Translations under genes and position numbers: made by a program
In this document: one piece after another, positions 26,285 to 35,605 of the stretch
Layout: each line of letters starts with the position of its first letter
Position numbering within the stretch: position 1 is the stretch's first letter
The notes under the pieces: generated by a model
What the model was told of the DNA's origin: nothing
Databases searched by the model: none
Seen by the model: only the letters and a program-made list of their open reading frames with translations
Origin: RPQJ01 sp963698735
GTDB taxonomy: Bacteria > Pseudomonadota > Gammaproteobacteria > Steroidobacterales > Steroidobacteraceae
Direction: 5' to 3'
Assembly (NCBI GenBank): GCA_963698735.1
Contig: CAVOSA010000035.1
Coordinates: 1-64,000, forward strand
Length of the DNA: 64,000 nucleotides

Positions 26285-27829
26285 CTAGAGCTGGGCATCC
26301 AGCGGCAGCACCTTCGCGAGCCAAGCCTGGAACTTCTGCCCGCCCGAGGCTTCGGGCGAGTCATCGTAGTTCTGCTGGCCGTCGCTCCAGCGCAGGTCGC
26401 CATTCTCGAGCGTGACGGCCCACGCACGTTCACCCGACGATTCCTGGTCGAAAATCGCCTCGAGCTGGGTCGCGACGGTCGGCTCTTCGATAAAGACGCC
26501 CTGCTCGCAATTGAGCGACGTCGAGCGTGGATCGAGGTTGTAGCTGCCGACGAAGAGTCTCGAGGAATCCGTGGCCATGGCCTTGGTGTGCAGGCTCGCA
26601 CCGGACGAGCCGAACATGCTCTGCTGCGCTGCCGCGCCTGGCAGGGGCTTCAGTTCCCAGATCTGCACGCCACCCTTCAACAGCTTCGGCCGCGACTTCG
26701 AATAGCCCCCGTACACCATCGCCACGTCGTTGGCCGCCAGCGAGTTGGTGAGGACCCGCACCTCCGTGCCGCGGCCCGCCTGGTCCACGAGGAAGTTGCT
26801 GCCCTCTTTGCCCGGCACGAAATACGGCGAGATGATGGCAACGTGCTGCTTCGCGTCCTTGAGCATCGGCCCGATCATGGCCAGGACTTGTGACCCCGCC
26901 AGCCCGGCGCCGTCGCCGAGCGCCTTGGCCGGGTCGTCGGAGACGAAGTGGTACTGCGAGGTCCAATGCATGGGCCAATCGCCTGCCAGCAGCCGCTGAA
27001 CCGCATCGTCGTTGCGCAGTTCGGTGGCGAAGCGGTGGTTTGCCACCTCCGCGGCCTTGGGCGCTGACCGCTTGCGCAGCGCTTCGAGCGCCTCGGGCGT
27101 CACGTCCTGCGGCGCGAGCAGCGCCATGGGATACGCGGCAGGAGAATTCCAGTAGCGGTCGAACGAAGCCGAAGCATCGCGCACGACCGGGCCGACCATC
27201 GCGAAGTCGAGGTCGACGAAGTTGACCTCTTCACTCGCACCGAAATACTCATCGCCGAGATTGCGGCCGCCGACGATCGCAATCCGGTTGTCCGCGATCC
27301 AGGTCTTGTTGTGCATGCGGCGATTGATGCGGCTGAAGCTGCCCATCGCCTCGAAGGCGAACCGCAACGCGCCGTTGCGCGAACCGAACGGGTTGAACAT
27401 GCGCACCTCGATGTTCGGGTGCGCATCCAGCGCGGCGAACACATAGTTCTTGCCGCGTGCATCCATGTCGTCCACCAGCAGCCGGACCTTGACGCCGCGG
27501 TCGGCGGCTTGAAGCGCCCGGTACGCGAGAAAGCCGCCCGTGGCGTCGTCGTGCCAGATGTAGGTCTGGACGTCGAGACTGCGCCCGGCCAGCAGCGCCG
27601 TGTGCGAACGAAGCGCGAACGCTTCCGGTCCTTCGCGCAGCAGGCGAAATCCGGACTGGCCGGGGCGATCGGCCTCGGCGCGGGAGATCAGTTCGTCGAG
27701 GGGCGTGCCCTGCGCCACCGGCAACCCGCCCTCCACCGGAAGATCCGGGCGCGGCGCGAGGCTCGAGCAGCCCGCGAGCATCAGGAGGACGACGGCCGGC
27801 AGCAGGCGGGCGTAGAGACGCGTGGGCAT
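26285..27829 (-). CDS. Phospholipase D / cardiolipin-synthase-like lipoprotein
   Basis: 514 residues with lipobox LAGC (Cys21). Two HKD motifs are intact: HNKTWIAD (His173, Lys175, Asp180) followed by NRIAIVGGRNLGDEY, and HTKAMATD followed by SSRLFVGSYNLDPRS. This order is that of YmdC/ClsC-like PLD-family proteins that transfer or cleave phosphatidyl groups; lipidation places it at the envelope. The start ATG 27829 begins the signal peptide. The open frame continues upstream only because a broken META-like gene happens to share it. Confidence 0.88.
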   Translation of the reverse strand: MPTRLYARLLPAVVLLMLAGCSSLAPRPDLPVEGGLPVAQGTPLDELISRAEADRPGQSGFRLLREGPEAFALRSHTALLAGRSLDVQTYIWHDDATGGFLAYRALQAADRGVKVRLLVDDMDARGKNYVFAALDAHPNIEVRMFNPFGSRNGALRFAFEAMGSFSRINRRMHNKTWIADNRIAIVGGRNLGDEYFGASEEVNFVDLDFAMVGPVVRDASASFDRYWNSPAAYPMALLAPQDVTPEALEALRKRSAPKAAEVANHRFATELRNDDAVQRLLAGDWPMHWTSQYHFVSDDPAKALGDGAGLAGSQVLAMIGPMLKDAKQHVAIISPYFVPGKEGSNFLVDQAGRGTEVRVLTNSLAANDVAMVYGGYSKSRPKLLKGGVQIWELKPLPGAAAQQSMFGSSGASLHTKAMATDSSRLFVGSYNLDPRSTSLNCEQGVFIEEPTVATQLEAIFDQESSGERAWAVTLENGDLRWSDGQQNYDDSPEASGGQKFQAWLAKVLPLDAQL

Positions 27830-27855
27830 TCGAGGTGTTCCGGAGCGGCTGGGCG

Positions 27856-28215
27856 TTACTGAAGATACACGGATTCGAGCGCGGCCAGCGAAGGCGCCCG
27901 CCGCGTCGAAGAGTTCGAGGACCTGGCCATGGATGGCCCAGGCGCGTGCCGCAGCCATTGTATCGAGCAACGTCTGCTGCCGGCCACGCAAGTCCGCGGG
28001 ACAGTCGGGCAGTCCAGCCGGCGGGTCGAACGCAATCGAGGCCCCGCTCACGCGATAGGTGCCGGAATACCGTCCACAGCCGGCATTGGTTCCACGGGGG
28101 CGGGCTTGGAGCCGGCTTCCGACGCGGAGACCGTGCCAAGGCAAGCCACTGCCATTGCGAGGATTCCTGCGCACGACAGGCGGGCAGCCGCTCGCGTCGC
28201 TCTCGTTGCCGGCAT
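27856..28215 (-). pseudogene. META/HslJ-like exported protein with two compensating frameshifts
   Basis: The start ATG 28215 opens a signal-peptide-like N-terminus (LSCAGILAMAVACLG). After about 45 residues the META-like core (CGRYSGTYRVSGASIAF, then MAAARAWAIHGQVLELFDAAG) is found one frame away. The C-terminus LAALESVYLQ and a TAA at 27856 are back in the original frame. The 360-base total is a multiple of three. Two single-base indels (near 28075-28085 and 27895) would restore about 119 residues. It could be decay or sequence error. It lies directly upstream of the PLD gene. Confidence 0.55.
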
Positions 28216-28263
28216 CACGTACTCTTGCTCCTCCTGGCCCGCAGACTTTTGCATTATCGCCCC

Positions 28264-28905
28264 ATGCCACGCATTCGCCGCCCCAGACGACGCGCCGAGA
28301 GGCTTTCCGCCATGTTGACCCGCCTCGCCGAGCCGGAGTCAGGGTCCGTGACGCTCGGCGAATTGCGGGCCGCGGCCGGCGACCGCTCCTTCGGAGCGTT
28401 GCTCGTCCTGCTGGCGATCCCGAACATGGTTGCGGGGCTCATCCCCGGCCTGTCGATCCTGCTCGGGCTGCCGTTGATCCTGGTGTCCCTGCAGCTGCTG
28501 GTCGGCGCAGAAAGACCCTGGCTGCCACGGCGGCTCGCTCGGCTGGAAATTCCCCGCGCCGACCTGCGGCGGATCGTCGACAGGGTGCAGCCGTTCCTGC
28601 AGCGACTGGAGCGGGCCTTGAAGCCACGCCTCGAATTCCTGATGGCCCCGTGGGCCGAGCGCCTCATCGGCCTCGCCTGCCTGGTGCTGTCGCTGTTTGT
28701 CTTCCTGCCGATCCCTTTCGCCAATCTCCTGCCCGCCACCGGTGTCCTGCTCTTCGGCTTCTCGTTGCTCGAACGCGATGGCCTGATGGCCCTGGCCGCC
28801 ATGGGCGCCGTGTGGGTCAGCGCCGCGCTGTTCGGCGGCGTGGCGTTCGCGTTCGTAACCGCCGCCGGCCACACTGTGCAGCAGCTGGGATTCACCGGCG
28901 GCTGA
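28264..28905 (+). CDS. ExoD family membrane protein
   Basis: 213 residues with four to five hydrophobic helices. The N-terminal pattern SVTLGELRAAAGDRSFGALLVLLAIPNMV, followed by PGLSILLGLPLILVSLQ, is diagnostic of ExoD proteins (exopolysaccharide synthesis/alkali tolerance in rhizobia). Biochemical function is unknown. ATG 28264 is preferred over a much longer open frame that runs antisense over the broken META gene. The TerC gene begins 37 bases downstream. Confidence 0.87.
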   Translation: MPRIRRPRRRAERLSAMLTRLAEPESGSVTLGELRAAAGDRSFGALLVLLAIPNMVAGLIPGLSILLGLPLILVSLQLLVGAERPWLPRRLARLEIPRADLRRIVDRVQPFLQRLERALKPRLEFLMAPWAERLIGLACLVLSLFVFLPIPFANLLPATGVLLFGFSLLERDGLMALAAMGAVWVSAALFGGVAFAFVTAAGHTVQQLGFTGG

Positions 28906-28942
28906 GCCGCTTGATTGAAACGCAACCAAGGAACTCACTCCG

Positions 28943-29959
28943 ATGATGATGGTAACGACTGGTACGCCGCTGCTGTGGACACTGTTCGTGTTGTTCGTGC
29001 TGGCCGCGCTGGTCGTGGATTTCTTCGCGATGGAGCGGCAGGGCGCGCACAAGGTCACGATGAAGGAAGCGGCCATCTGGTCGCTGATCTGGGTGGCCGT
29101 CTCGTTCGTGTTCGTCGCCTGGCTCTGGTGGTATCTCGGTGGACTCGAGGGCAAGCCCATTGCGGACGCCAAGGCGCTCGAGTTCATCACCGGCTACCTG
29201 GTGGAGAAGGCGCTGGCGGTCGACAACATCTTCGTGTTCCTGCTGGTGTTCACGTACTTCGCCGTGCCCGCGGAGTACCAGAAGCGCGTGCTGATGTTCG
29301 GCATCCTCGGCGCGCTGGTGCTGCGCGCCATCATGATCCTGGTCGGCGCGTGGCTGATCGCGCAGTTCCACTGGATCCTGTACCTCTTCGGCGCGTTCCT
29401 GGTGTTCACGGGCGTCAAGATGTGGGTGGCCACCGGGCAGGAACCCGACCTCGAAGCGAATCCGGCGCTCAAGTGGATCCGCCGGCACATGCAGATCTCA
29501 CCGACCTACGACGGCGAGAAGTTCTTCACCGTACAGAACGGCGTGAAGCTGGCGACGCCGCTGTTCGTGGTCATCCTGCTGATCGGCATCGTGGACATCG
29601 TCTTCGCGGTGGACTCCATCCCCGCCATCTTCGCGATCACGATGGACCCCTTCATCGTGCTGACGTCGAACGTCTTCGCGATCCTCGGTCTGCGCGCGAT
29701 GTATTTCATGCTGGCCGAGATGCACGAGCGCTTCCACCTGCTCTCCTACGGCCTTGCCATCGTGCTCGTCTTCATCGGCACCAAGATGCTGCTGCTGGAC
29801 GTCTACAAGATCCCGGTGTCGTGGTCACTGGGATTCACGGTCGTCGTGCTGGCGTTGACGATGATCCTGTCGTTGAAGATTCCGCCCAGGAAGGGCGCGG
29901 CGCAGAGCGCCTACCCCTTCGCAGCAAAGAAGGACGAAGAGCAGAAGCCGGGCGGCTAG
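28943..29959 (+). CDS. TerC/Alx-family membrane protein
   Basis: 338 residues with eight or nine membrane helices. The family signatures are present: YLVEKALAVDNIFVFLLVF in the second half of helix 3 region and GIVDIVFAVDSIPAIFAIT, each with conserved acidic residues used for metal binding. Alx in E. coli exports manganese and responds to pH. No yybP-ykoY-type riboswitch fits in the 37-base leader. The cytoplasmic C-terminus ends in a charged tail. It is convergent with the antiporter gene. Confidence 0.9.
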   Translation: MMMVTTGTPLLWTLFVLFVLAALVVDFFAMERQGAHKVTMKEAAIWSLIWVAVSFVFVAWLWWYLGGLEGKPIADAKALEFITGYLVEKALAVDNIFVFLLVFTYFAVPAEYQKRVLMFGILGALVLRAIMILVGAWLIAQFHWILYLFGAFLVFTGVKMWVATGQEPDLEANPALKWIRRHMQISPTYDGEKFFTVQNGVKLATPLFVVILLIGIVDIVFAVDSIPAIFAITMDPFIVLTSNVFAILGLRAMYFMLAEMHERFHLLSYGLAIVLVFIGTKMLLLDVYKIPVSWSLGFTVVVLALTMILSLKIPPRKGAAQSAYPFAAKKDEEQKPGG

Positions 29960-29976
29960 TCGGCCGGCCCGTGGCG

Positions 29977-31812
29977 TCAGGACGGGTTTCCTTCCTCCTC
30001 GATCACCCGCGCTGCGTCTGCGTTCAGAGTCGTCGCTTCGTGCCTCGGCCGCGTCAGCGGCGCAGGCTCCGGCGTCGCCTGGTTGTTGCGCATCAACGAG
30101 CGGCCGGCGGTGATGCCGCCGATCAGCTGCAGGCCGAGCCGGTCCTCGTCACGCTGGCGCACGTCGGCCAGCGTTTCGGCGATCTCGTCGACCGAATGGC
30201 CCAGCCCCTTCAGCACGTGCCCGCCGAAAGTCATCGCGGACTCGAACGTCTCGCGGACCTGGTAGTCGACGCCGGCCTGGATGAGTCGCATGGTGTGGCC
30301 GCGATCGAACGAGCGCACGAACAGCTTCGCCTGCGGGAACTCGTGTTTCGCCAGCTCGACGATGCGATCCGCCTCTGCCGGCTTGTCGATGCAGACCAGG
30401 ATGGCGTCCGCCTTGCCCGCTCCTGACGTCCGCAGCACGTCGAGGCGCGAGCCGTCGCCGTAATAGACCTTGAAACCGAAATTTCCGGCGGCGCGGATCA
30501 TGTCCACGTCGGCGTCGATGATCGAGATGTCGACGTCGCGCGCCAGCAGCGGCTGGCTCACCACCTGCCCGAACCGGCCAAAGCCGATGATCAGCACGCG
30601 GCCGGTGAGGCACGGCGGCTCTTCGATGCCGTGCATCGAGACGGCCGGCTTCGGCAGGAAGCGATCCAGCAACAGCACCACGAGCGGCGTCAGCGCCATC
30701 GACAGGATCACGATCGCCGACATCACTGCGCCCGCGCGCGCGTCGAACACGCCTGCGGTGAGCGCGGCCGCATAGAGCACGAACGCGAATTCTCCGCCCT
30801 GCGCGAACAGCGCCGAGCGCTGCACGGCCTCGCGGTTGTCCGCGCCAAAGATTCGCGCGACGCTGTAGATCCCCAGCGCCTTGACCGCCATGAAGGCGAC
30901 GACGCCGGCCGCGACAAGGCGCCAGTCCTGCGCGACGACGCCGAGATTGAGCGACATGCCGACGGAGAGGAAGAACAACCCGAGCAGGATGCCGCGGAAC
31001 GGCTCGATGTCGGCTTCGAGCTGGTGGCGGAACGTGGACTCCGAGAGCAGCACGCCCGCGATGAAAGCGCCCATGGCCATCGACAGGCCGCCCCACTGCA
31101 TGAACAACGCCGCGCCGAGCACGACGAGCAGTGCGGCGGCAGTCATGACGTCGCGTCCGCCCAGCGCTGCCACGATGCGGAACATCGGGTTCAGGGCCCA
31201 GCGCCCGGCTGCAATCAACGCGCCGAGCGCGGCCAGCGCAATCAGCACCGACAGCCAGGCGGGTCGCGACGACTCGACGCCGGTGCCCTGCGCAAGCGAG
31301 AGAAACGCGACCAGCGCCAGCAGCGGGATGATCGACAGGTCCTCGAACAGCAGGATCGACACCGCGCGCTGGCCCGCGGGCGATGCGGTCTGCCCGCGTT
31401 CGTCCAGCATTTTCATGATCACGGCCGTCGACGACAGCACGAAACCCATGGCGCCGATCACCGCGACCGCGGGCGGCCAGCCGAAAGCGATGCCGACACC
31501 CGACAGCAGCGCGCCGCAGACCAGCACCTGCGTGAGCCCGAGGCCGAAGATCTCCCTGCGCAGCGCCCACAGTTTCGTGGGCCGCATCTCGAGACCGATC
31601 AGGAACAGGAACAGGACGACGCCGAGTTCGGCGACGTGCAGGATCGCTTCGGGCTCGTGGAAGAGCGCCAGCCCGAACGGCCCGATCAGCAGGCCCGCGA
31701 CGAGATAGCCCAGCACCGCGCCTAGGCCGAGCTTGCGGAACAGCGGCACCGCGATGACGGCGGCCGCCAGCAGCACGACCGCGTGTCCCAGGCCGATGCC
31801 GGCGGATTCCAT
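29977..31812 (-). CDS. CPA2-family K+/H+ antiporter with RCK domain (KefB/KefC-like)
   Basis: A protein of about 611 residues: 12-13 membrane helices (to residue about 380), then a TrkA-N/RCK domain with Rossmann motif LIIGFGRFGQVV and downstream acidic YYGDGSRLDVL. The membrane half shows VVLFLFLIGLEMRP and FVLSSTAVIMKML, typical of Kef systems. Kef proteins release K+ in exchange for H+ under electrophile stress, gated by glutathione adducts. No KefF/KefG ancillary flavoprotein gene is next to it. ATG 31812 is preferred to a TTG at 31818. Confidence 0.9.
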   Translation of the reverse strand: MESAGIGLGHAVVLLAAAVIAVPLFRKLGLGAVLGYLVAGLLIGPFGLALFHEPEAILHVAELGVVLFLFLIGLEMRPTKLWALRREIFGLGLTQVLVCGALLSGVGIAFGWPPAVAVIGAMGFVLSSTAVIMKMLDERGQTASPAGQRAVSILLFEDLSIIPLLALVAFLSLAQGTGVESSRPAWLSVLIALAALGALIAAGRWALNPMFRIVAALGGRDVMTAAALLVVLGAALFMQWGGLSMAMGAFIAGVLLSESTFRHQLEADIEPFRGILLGLFFLSVGMSLNLGVVAQDWRLVAAGVVAFMAVKALGIYSVARIFGADNREAVQRSALFAQGGEFAFVLYAAALTAGVFDARAGAVMSAIVILSMALTPLVVLLLDRFLPKPAVSMHGIEEPPCLTGRVLIIGFGRFGQVVSQPLLARDVDISIIDADVDMIRAAGNFGFKVYYGDGSRLDVLRTSGAGKADAILVCIDKPAEADRIVELAKHEFPQAKLFVRSFDRGHTMRLIQAGVDYQVRETFESAMTFGGHVLKGLGHSVDEIAETLADVRQRDEDRLGLQLIGGITAGRSLMRNNQATPEPAPLTRPRHEATTLNADAARVIEEEGNPS

Positions 31813-31890
31813 GGCCAAGCGCGCCTCCCGCGCCGGCGAAGGCCGGCCCGCGCGGAAGCTTAGCTCAGTCGCACCGGGCCGTGGGTCGCC

Positions 31891-33816
31891 CTACGGCGTG
31901 TACCAGATCGGCGAGCTCCAGGCGCGCTCCTGCGTCGTCATCGGCACCTGCGGATCCATCTTCATCTTGAAGTACGCGGCGTCGTACGCGGTCCAGCGCG
32001 GCGTCGGGATCTCGAGCGCGCGCGCGTAGTAGAAGGCGCGCAGCGACGGGTCGAACTCGGGATCCTTCCACACCGCCATCAACTCGGGCGTGCCAATCGT
32101 GTTGGTCCACGTGGCAGTGGCGACATCCACGGTGCTGCCCACCGGCGTCAGCTTGCCGTTGGCGCCGATCTTGCGCTTCTCCGGGTTGCTCCAGGCGACC
32201 TCGAAGACCTTCTCGTGGGTCTTGCCGGCCTTGTCCACCCAGCCCTTGATGACCTGGATACGGTCGAGGTTGCCGCCGTATGGGTCACGCGCAGCAGCGA
32301 CGAGGAACGTGGGCGCCTTGCCGGGGGCGGCCGGCGGCAGGTCACCACCCATTGGCACGCCCTTCTTGTAGCCGACGATCGCCGGCGCGCGCGTGGCGAT
32401 ATCGCCCGCCACATAATCGTAGCCGCCGAAGAAGCGCAACCACAGGCGCGAGCCACTGGTCGCGTACGTCTCCTTGCGCTCCATTGCGTCCCAGATGGCT
32501 TCGCGCGTGTTCTCGGTGGCCCACACCGCCGTGTAACCGGCTGCGGTCAGTTCCCAGCCCTTGACCACGCGATCGCCGAACTTCATCGCGTTCTCGGCGG
32601 CGCGCTCGGCACTCGGTTCGCTGGAAGCAAACTTGCCGAAGAAATTGTCTTCTTCCGCCGCAGTCAGCCCGTTGTGAGTGTCGGTGCCCGCAGCCATGCC
32701 GTACTTGAACGGGTTCGCGCCGACCTGTTGTTCGAGCAGCAGGCCGTTCTTCAGTGCCTCACGCAGGTACTCGCGGGCAATCATGCCGGGCTGCTTGGGC
32801 TGCAGCGTCAGGTTGCCGCGGTCCCATAGTTCGTAGCCGACGGCGAATTCGTCGGTCGGCGAGAGGCTCGGGTGCGACTCGCTCTGGCCCTTGTACTGGA
32901 TGGCCTCGAACAAGGGCTCCCACTTCGCGCGCTGCGCGGCCCACTCCTTCGTGATCGGTCCGCCCTTGAAGGTCTGCAGCTCGAACATGCGGCCGTTCGA
33001 CAGGTTGCCGTTGTGCGGAATTGCGAGCATGCGACCACCCGTCTGCTTCTCCCAGTTCGCCATCCAGGTCCACAGGTCTTCCGGGTTCTCCGAGACGAAC
33101 GTGGTCATCGGCAGGACCATGTCGGCCTTCGCCTTGCCGTCGCGATAGATGACGTTGCGATGCAGGTTGTCGCCACCACCGGCGTTCGAAGTCCATTCGT
33201 AGCCGATCATGGCCGTGAAGCGGCCCGGCTCGTTGTACTTCTCGGCGTACTCGTTGTTGAGTTCCCAGGTGGTCTTGGCGAAGCGCGGGTCCGTGACGAG
33301 CGGCGGCAGCTGCTTCTTGGTCTGCGCGGCGATGAGTTCCATCATCGCGGCCTGCGCATCCGCGCCGCCCCTGGCCATCATGTCGTGCCAGCGCTTGAGC
33401 GTCGGGTCGGCCATCATCTCGGGGTTGCCGTCGCGGATCATCGAGATCACGCCCATGCCGTCGGAGTGATCGGTGACGGCGATCCAGTCCAGCGGGCGCG
33501 AGAGCCGCACTGGTTGGCCACTGGTGGAGACGACTTCCTCGCCGCGCGCAAAGCGCAACGCTTGCTCGGGGCCCAGCGTGGTGCCGCCCATGCCGGCATC
33601 GGCCGACCAGCTGGTATGCACATGCTCATCACCGAACAGCGGTCGCTCCGGGTAACGCCGGCCGGCATACGGTGAGTACCCGGCCACCTTGTGGAATTTC
33701 GAGGTGTCCGCGGTGGTGACGTAGGCGTCCGAACCGACGACGACTTTCTGCTGCGCGTGAGCGGTGCAGACGATGCCTGCGGCAACAGCCGTGGCCAGTG
33801 CCAGCTTGTTCTTCAT
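31891..33816 (-). CDS. DUF3604 exported protein (PHP-like)
   Basis: 641 residues with a signal peptide ending at TAHA. The DUF3604 signature FGDEHVHTSWSADAGM and the metal-ligand region DWIAVTDHSDGMG resemble the PHP phosphoesterase fold, as does TDTHNGLTAAEEDNFFGK later on. DUF3604 proteins are common in environmental proteobacteria, often near sulfatases or in aromatic/steroid-degrading taxa. The reaction is not known. Its C-terminus matches the family (RAWSSPIWYTP). Confidence 0.87.
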   Translation of the reverse strand: MKNKLALATAVAAGIVCTAHAQQKVVVGSDAYVTTADTSKFHKVAGYSPYAGRRYPERPLFGDEHVHTSWSADAGMGGTTLGPEQALRFARGEEVVSTSGQPVRLSRPLDWIAVTDHSDGMGVISMIRDGNPEMMADPTLKRWHDMMARGGADAQAAMMELIAAQTKKQLPPLVTDPRFAKTTWELNNEYAEKYNEPGRFTAMIGYEWTSNAGGGDNLHRNVIYRDGKAKADMVLPMTTFVSENPEDLWTWMANWEKQTGGRMLAIPHNGNLSNGRMFELQTFKGGPITKEWAAQRAKWEPLFEAIQYKGQSESHPSLSPTDEFAVGYELWDRGNLTLQPKQPGMIAREYLREALKNGLLLEQQVGANPFKYGMAAGTDTHNGLTAAEEDNFFGKFASSEPSAERAAENAMKFGDRVVKGWELTAAGYTAVWATENTREAIWDAMERKETYATSGSRLWLRFFGGYDYVAGDIATRAPAIVGYKKGVPMGGDLPPAAPGKAPTFLVAAARDPYGGNLDRIQVIKGWVDKAGKTHEKVFEVAWSNPEKRKIGANGKLTPVGSTVDVATATWTNTIGTPELMAVWKDPEFDPSLRAFYYARALEIPTPRWTAYDAAYFKMKMDPQVPMTTQERAWSSPIWYTP

Positions 33817-34007
33817 GGATTCCCCTGCCCCTTTCGATTGCTGGCCTGGATTCGCTGCCAGGCTCTTGGTATGCGGAGTTTGCCGTTGCGGGCGACCGCG
33901 CGCAACCGCCTGCAGATTATGTCCACGACGATGGTTAGAATGCGCGACGGGGGACTAATCACGCGATGGCCCGCGCGGCCACCGATTAACCAAGAAGGGA
34001 GATTCAG

Positions 34008-34457
34008 ATGTCCGGATTCGGTTGTTGCTTCTGGTGGTTCCTGTTCGGCGCCCTGCTCGGCTGGCTCGCCAGCTGGCTGCTGGGACGCATGTTTGCCAAG
34101 GAAACAACGGTGGCCCCTGCGGTCGCACCCATGCCGCTGCGCACCTCTGACGGCGTCGATTACGCCGCGGCCCGCGCTGCCGGCTACGTCATCAGCGGTC
34201 CCGACAATCTCGAGATCATCGAAGGCATTGGCCCGGTCATCGCGAACCTGCTGCGCAGCAATGGCGTCGGCACCTTTGCGAAGCTCGCCGGCATGACGGT
34301 TGCGGCGCTGCAGGCGATCCTCGACAAGGGCGGCACGCGCTTCCGCACTGCCAACCCCGGGACGTGGGCCGAGCAGGCAGCATTGGCGGCCGCAAACCGC
34401 TGGGCCGAGCTGCGCAGGCTGCAGGATGAACTCGACGCCGGCGTCCGTCGCGGCTGA
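34008..34457 (+). CDS. Membrane-anchored helix-hairpin-helix protein
   Basis: 149 residues. One N-terminal membrane helix (WWFLFGALLGWLASWLLG) with a GFGCC-type start is followed by a linker and a C-terminal HhH domain (EIIEGIGPVIANLLRSNGVGTFAKLAGM). Similar domains occur fused to L21 or in COG3743 proteins and are annotated as predicted nucleases, although the HhH here more likely mediates protein contact. The gene precedes the OmpA-like gene by 12 bases, so they form an operon. Confidence 0.78.
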   Translation: MSGFGCCFWWFLFGALLGWLASWLLGRMFAKETTVAPAVAPMPLRTSDGVDYAAARAAGYVISGPDNLEIIEGIGPVIANLLRSNGVGTFAKLAGMTVAALQAILDKGGTRFRTANPGTWAEQAALAAANRWAELRRLQDELDAGVRRG

Positions 34458-34469
34458 GCGGGGCACGTC

Positions 34470-35468
34470 ATGACACAACTCATCAATGGACGAACGCCCG
34501 AGCAGCACGCGGCGTGGAACCGGTGGCACGCGATCATCGCGGCGCTGCTGGCGCTGCTGCTCCTGATCCTGTGGTTCTCGGGCAAGGGTCCGGGTTTCGC
34601 GACCGCCGGCGGCTCGTGCTGTGGCACGGCGGCTCCGGTCGTAGCCACCACGCCTGTCGCGCCGGCACCCGAACCCGTGGCCGCGGCGCCGGTCGACAGT
34701 GACGGCGACGGCGTAACCGACGACCTCGATCGCTGCCCCGGCACACCGCAGGGCGAGCGCGTCGGCGAGCACGGTTGTCCCTGTGACATCACCGTCCAGC
34801 TGCAATACAAGCTCGACTCGGCGGAGCTGACGGCAGCGGACCTGGCTGCACTGGATCGCGTGGCAGCGCAACTCGACGAACTGAAATTCGAAACCGGCGA
34901 GGTCGGCGGCTACGCCGACAGCACCGGCGACGACCAGTACAACGTCAAGTTATCGCAGGAGCGCGCGCAGTCGGCGATCGACTACCTGGTGACGAAGGGC
35001 ATCGCCGCGGGACGCCTGACGGCAGTGGGTTACGGCGAGGCGAATCCGATCGCGGACAACGCCACACCGGAAGGCCGCGCCTTGAACCGTCGCGCAGTGT
35101 TCCGCCGGGCGGATTGCGGGCCAGCGTCCTCGGCGGCAGCGCCGGTGGCGCCAGTTCCTGCGGCCAACCTGTACTTCGACGTGGACAAGACCGACCTGCC
35201 GACGGACACGGCCGAGAAGCTTGAGCCCATCGTCGGATACCTCAACGCCAACCCGACGGCGATGGCGGTGATTTCCGGTTACCACGATCCGACGGGGGAC
35301 CGGGAGCACAACCTCGAGCTGGCGAAGAACCGCGCGTTCGCAGTGCGTGACTTCCTGGTGAAGTCCGGCGTCGCGGAAGGCCGCTTCGACATGGCCAAGC
35401 CCATCGAGACCACCGGCAGCGGTGATCTGCAGGAGGCGCGCCGCGTCGAAATCGGCGTCAAGCCGTAA
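34470..35468 (+). CDS. Double OmpA-domain envelope protein with a TSP3-like repeat
   Basis: 332 residues. One N-terminal membrane helix (IIAALLALLLLILWF) is followed by an Ala/Pro linker, a calcium-type thrombospondin-3 repeat (DSDGDGVTDDLDRCPGTP), and two consecutive OmpA-C peptidoglycan-binding domains (about 100-210 and 225-332). The first has canonical LSQERAQSAIDYL and the second NLELAKNRAFAVRDFL. Two OmpA domains in tandem are uncommon. It probably ties the inner membrane to peptidoglycan. It ends 20 bases before a strong terminator. Confidence 0.85.
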   Translation: MTQLINGRTPEQHAAWNRWHAIIAALLALLLLILWFSGKGPGFATAGGSCCGTAAPVVATTPVAPAPEPVAAAPVDSDGDGVTDDLDRCPGTPQGERVGEHGCPCDITVQLQYKLDSAELTAADLAALDRVAAQLDELKFETGEVGGYADSTGDDQYNVKLSQERAQSAIDYLVTKGIAAGRLTAVGYGEANPIADNATPEGRALNRRAVFRRADCGPASSAAAPVAPVPAANLYFDVDKTDLPTDTAEKLEPIVGYLNANPTAMAVISGYHDPTGDREHNLELAKNRAFAVRDFLVKSGVAEGRFDMAKPIETTGSGDLQEARRVEIGVKP

Positions 35469-35488
35469 CGGTCAGACCTGAAGACCAG

Positions 35489-35523
35489 ACGGCGCCTGCG
35501 GTGCAAACTGCAGGCGCCGTTTT
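35489..35523 (+). terminator. Rho-independent terminator of the HhH-OmpA operon
   Basis: An 11-bp perfect stem, ACGGCGCCTGC (35489-35499) with GCAGGCGCCGT (35510-35520), a 10-base loop and a TTTT tail starting at 35520. Confidence 0.85.
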
Positions 35524-35605
35524 CATTGCACCGCAGCCTGCGGTCACTGCTATCCAGTGATGTGGCGCCCCGTTCAGTTTTAACCGATCACCGACACCAG
35601 CAGGT

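Noticed and set aside
28906..28942. A manganese (yybP-ykoY) riboswitch before terC
   Set aside because: The leader is only 37 bases and lacks the conserved element.
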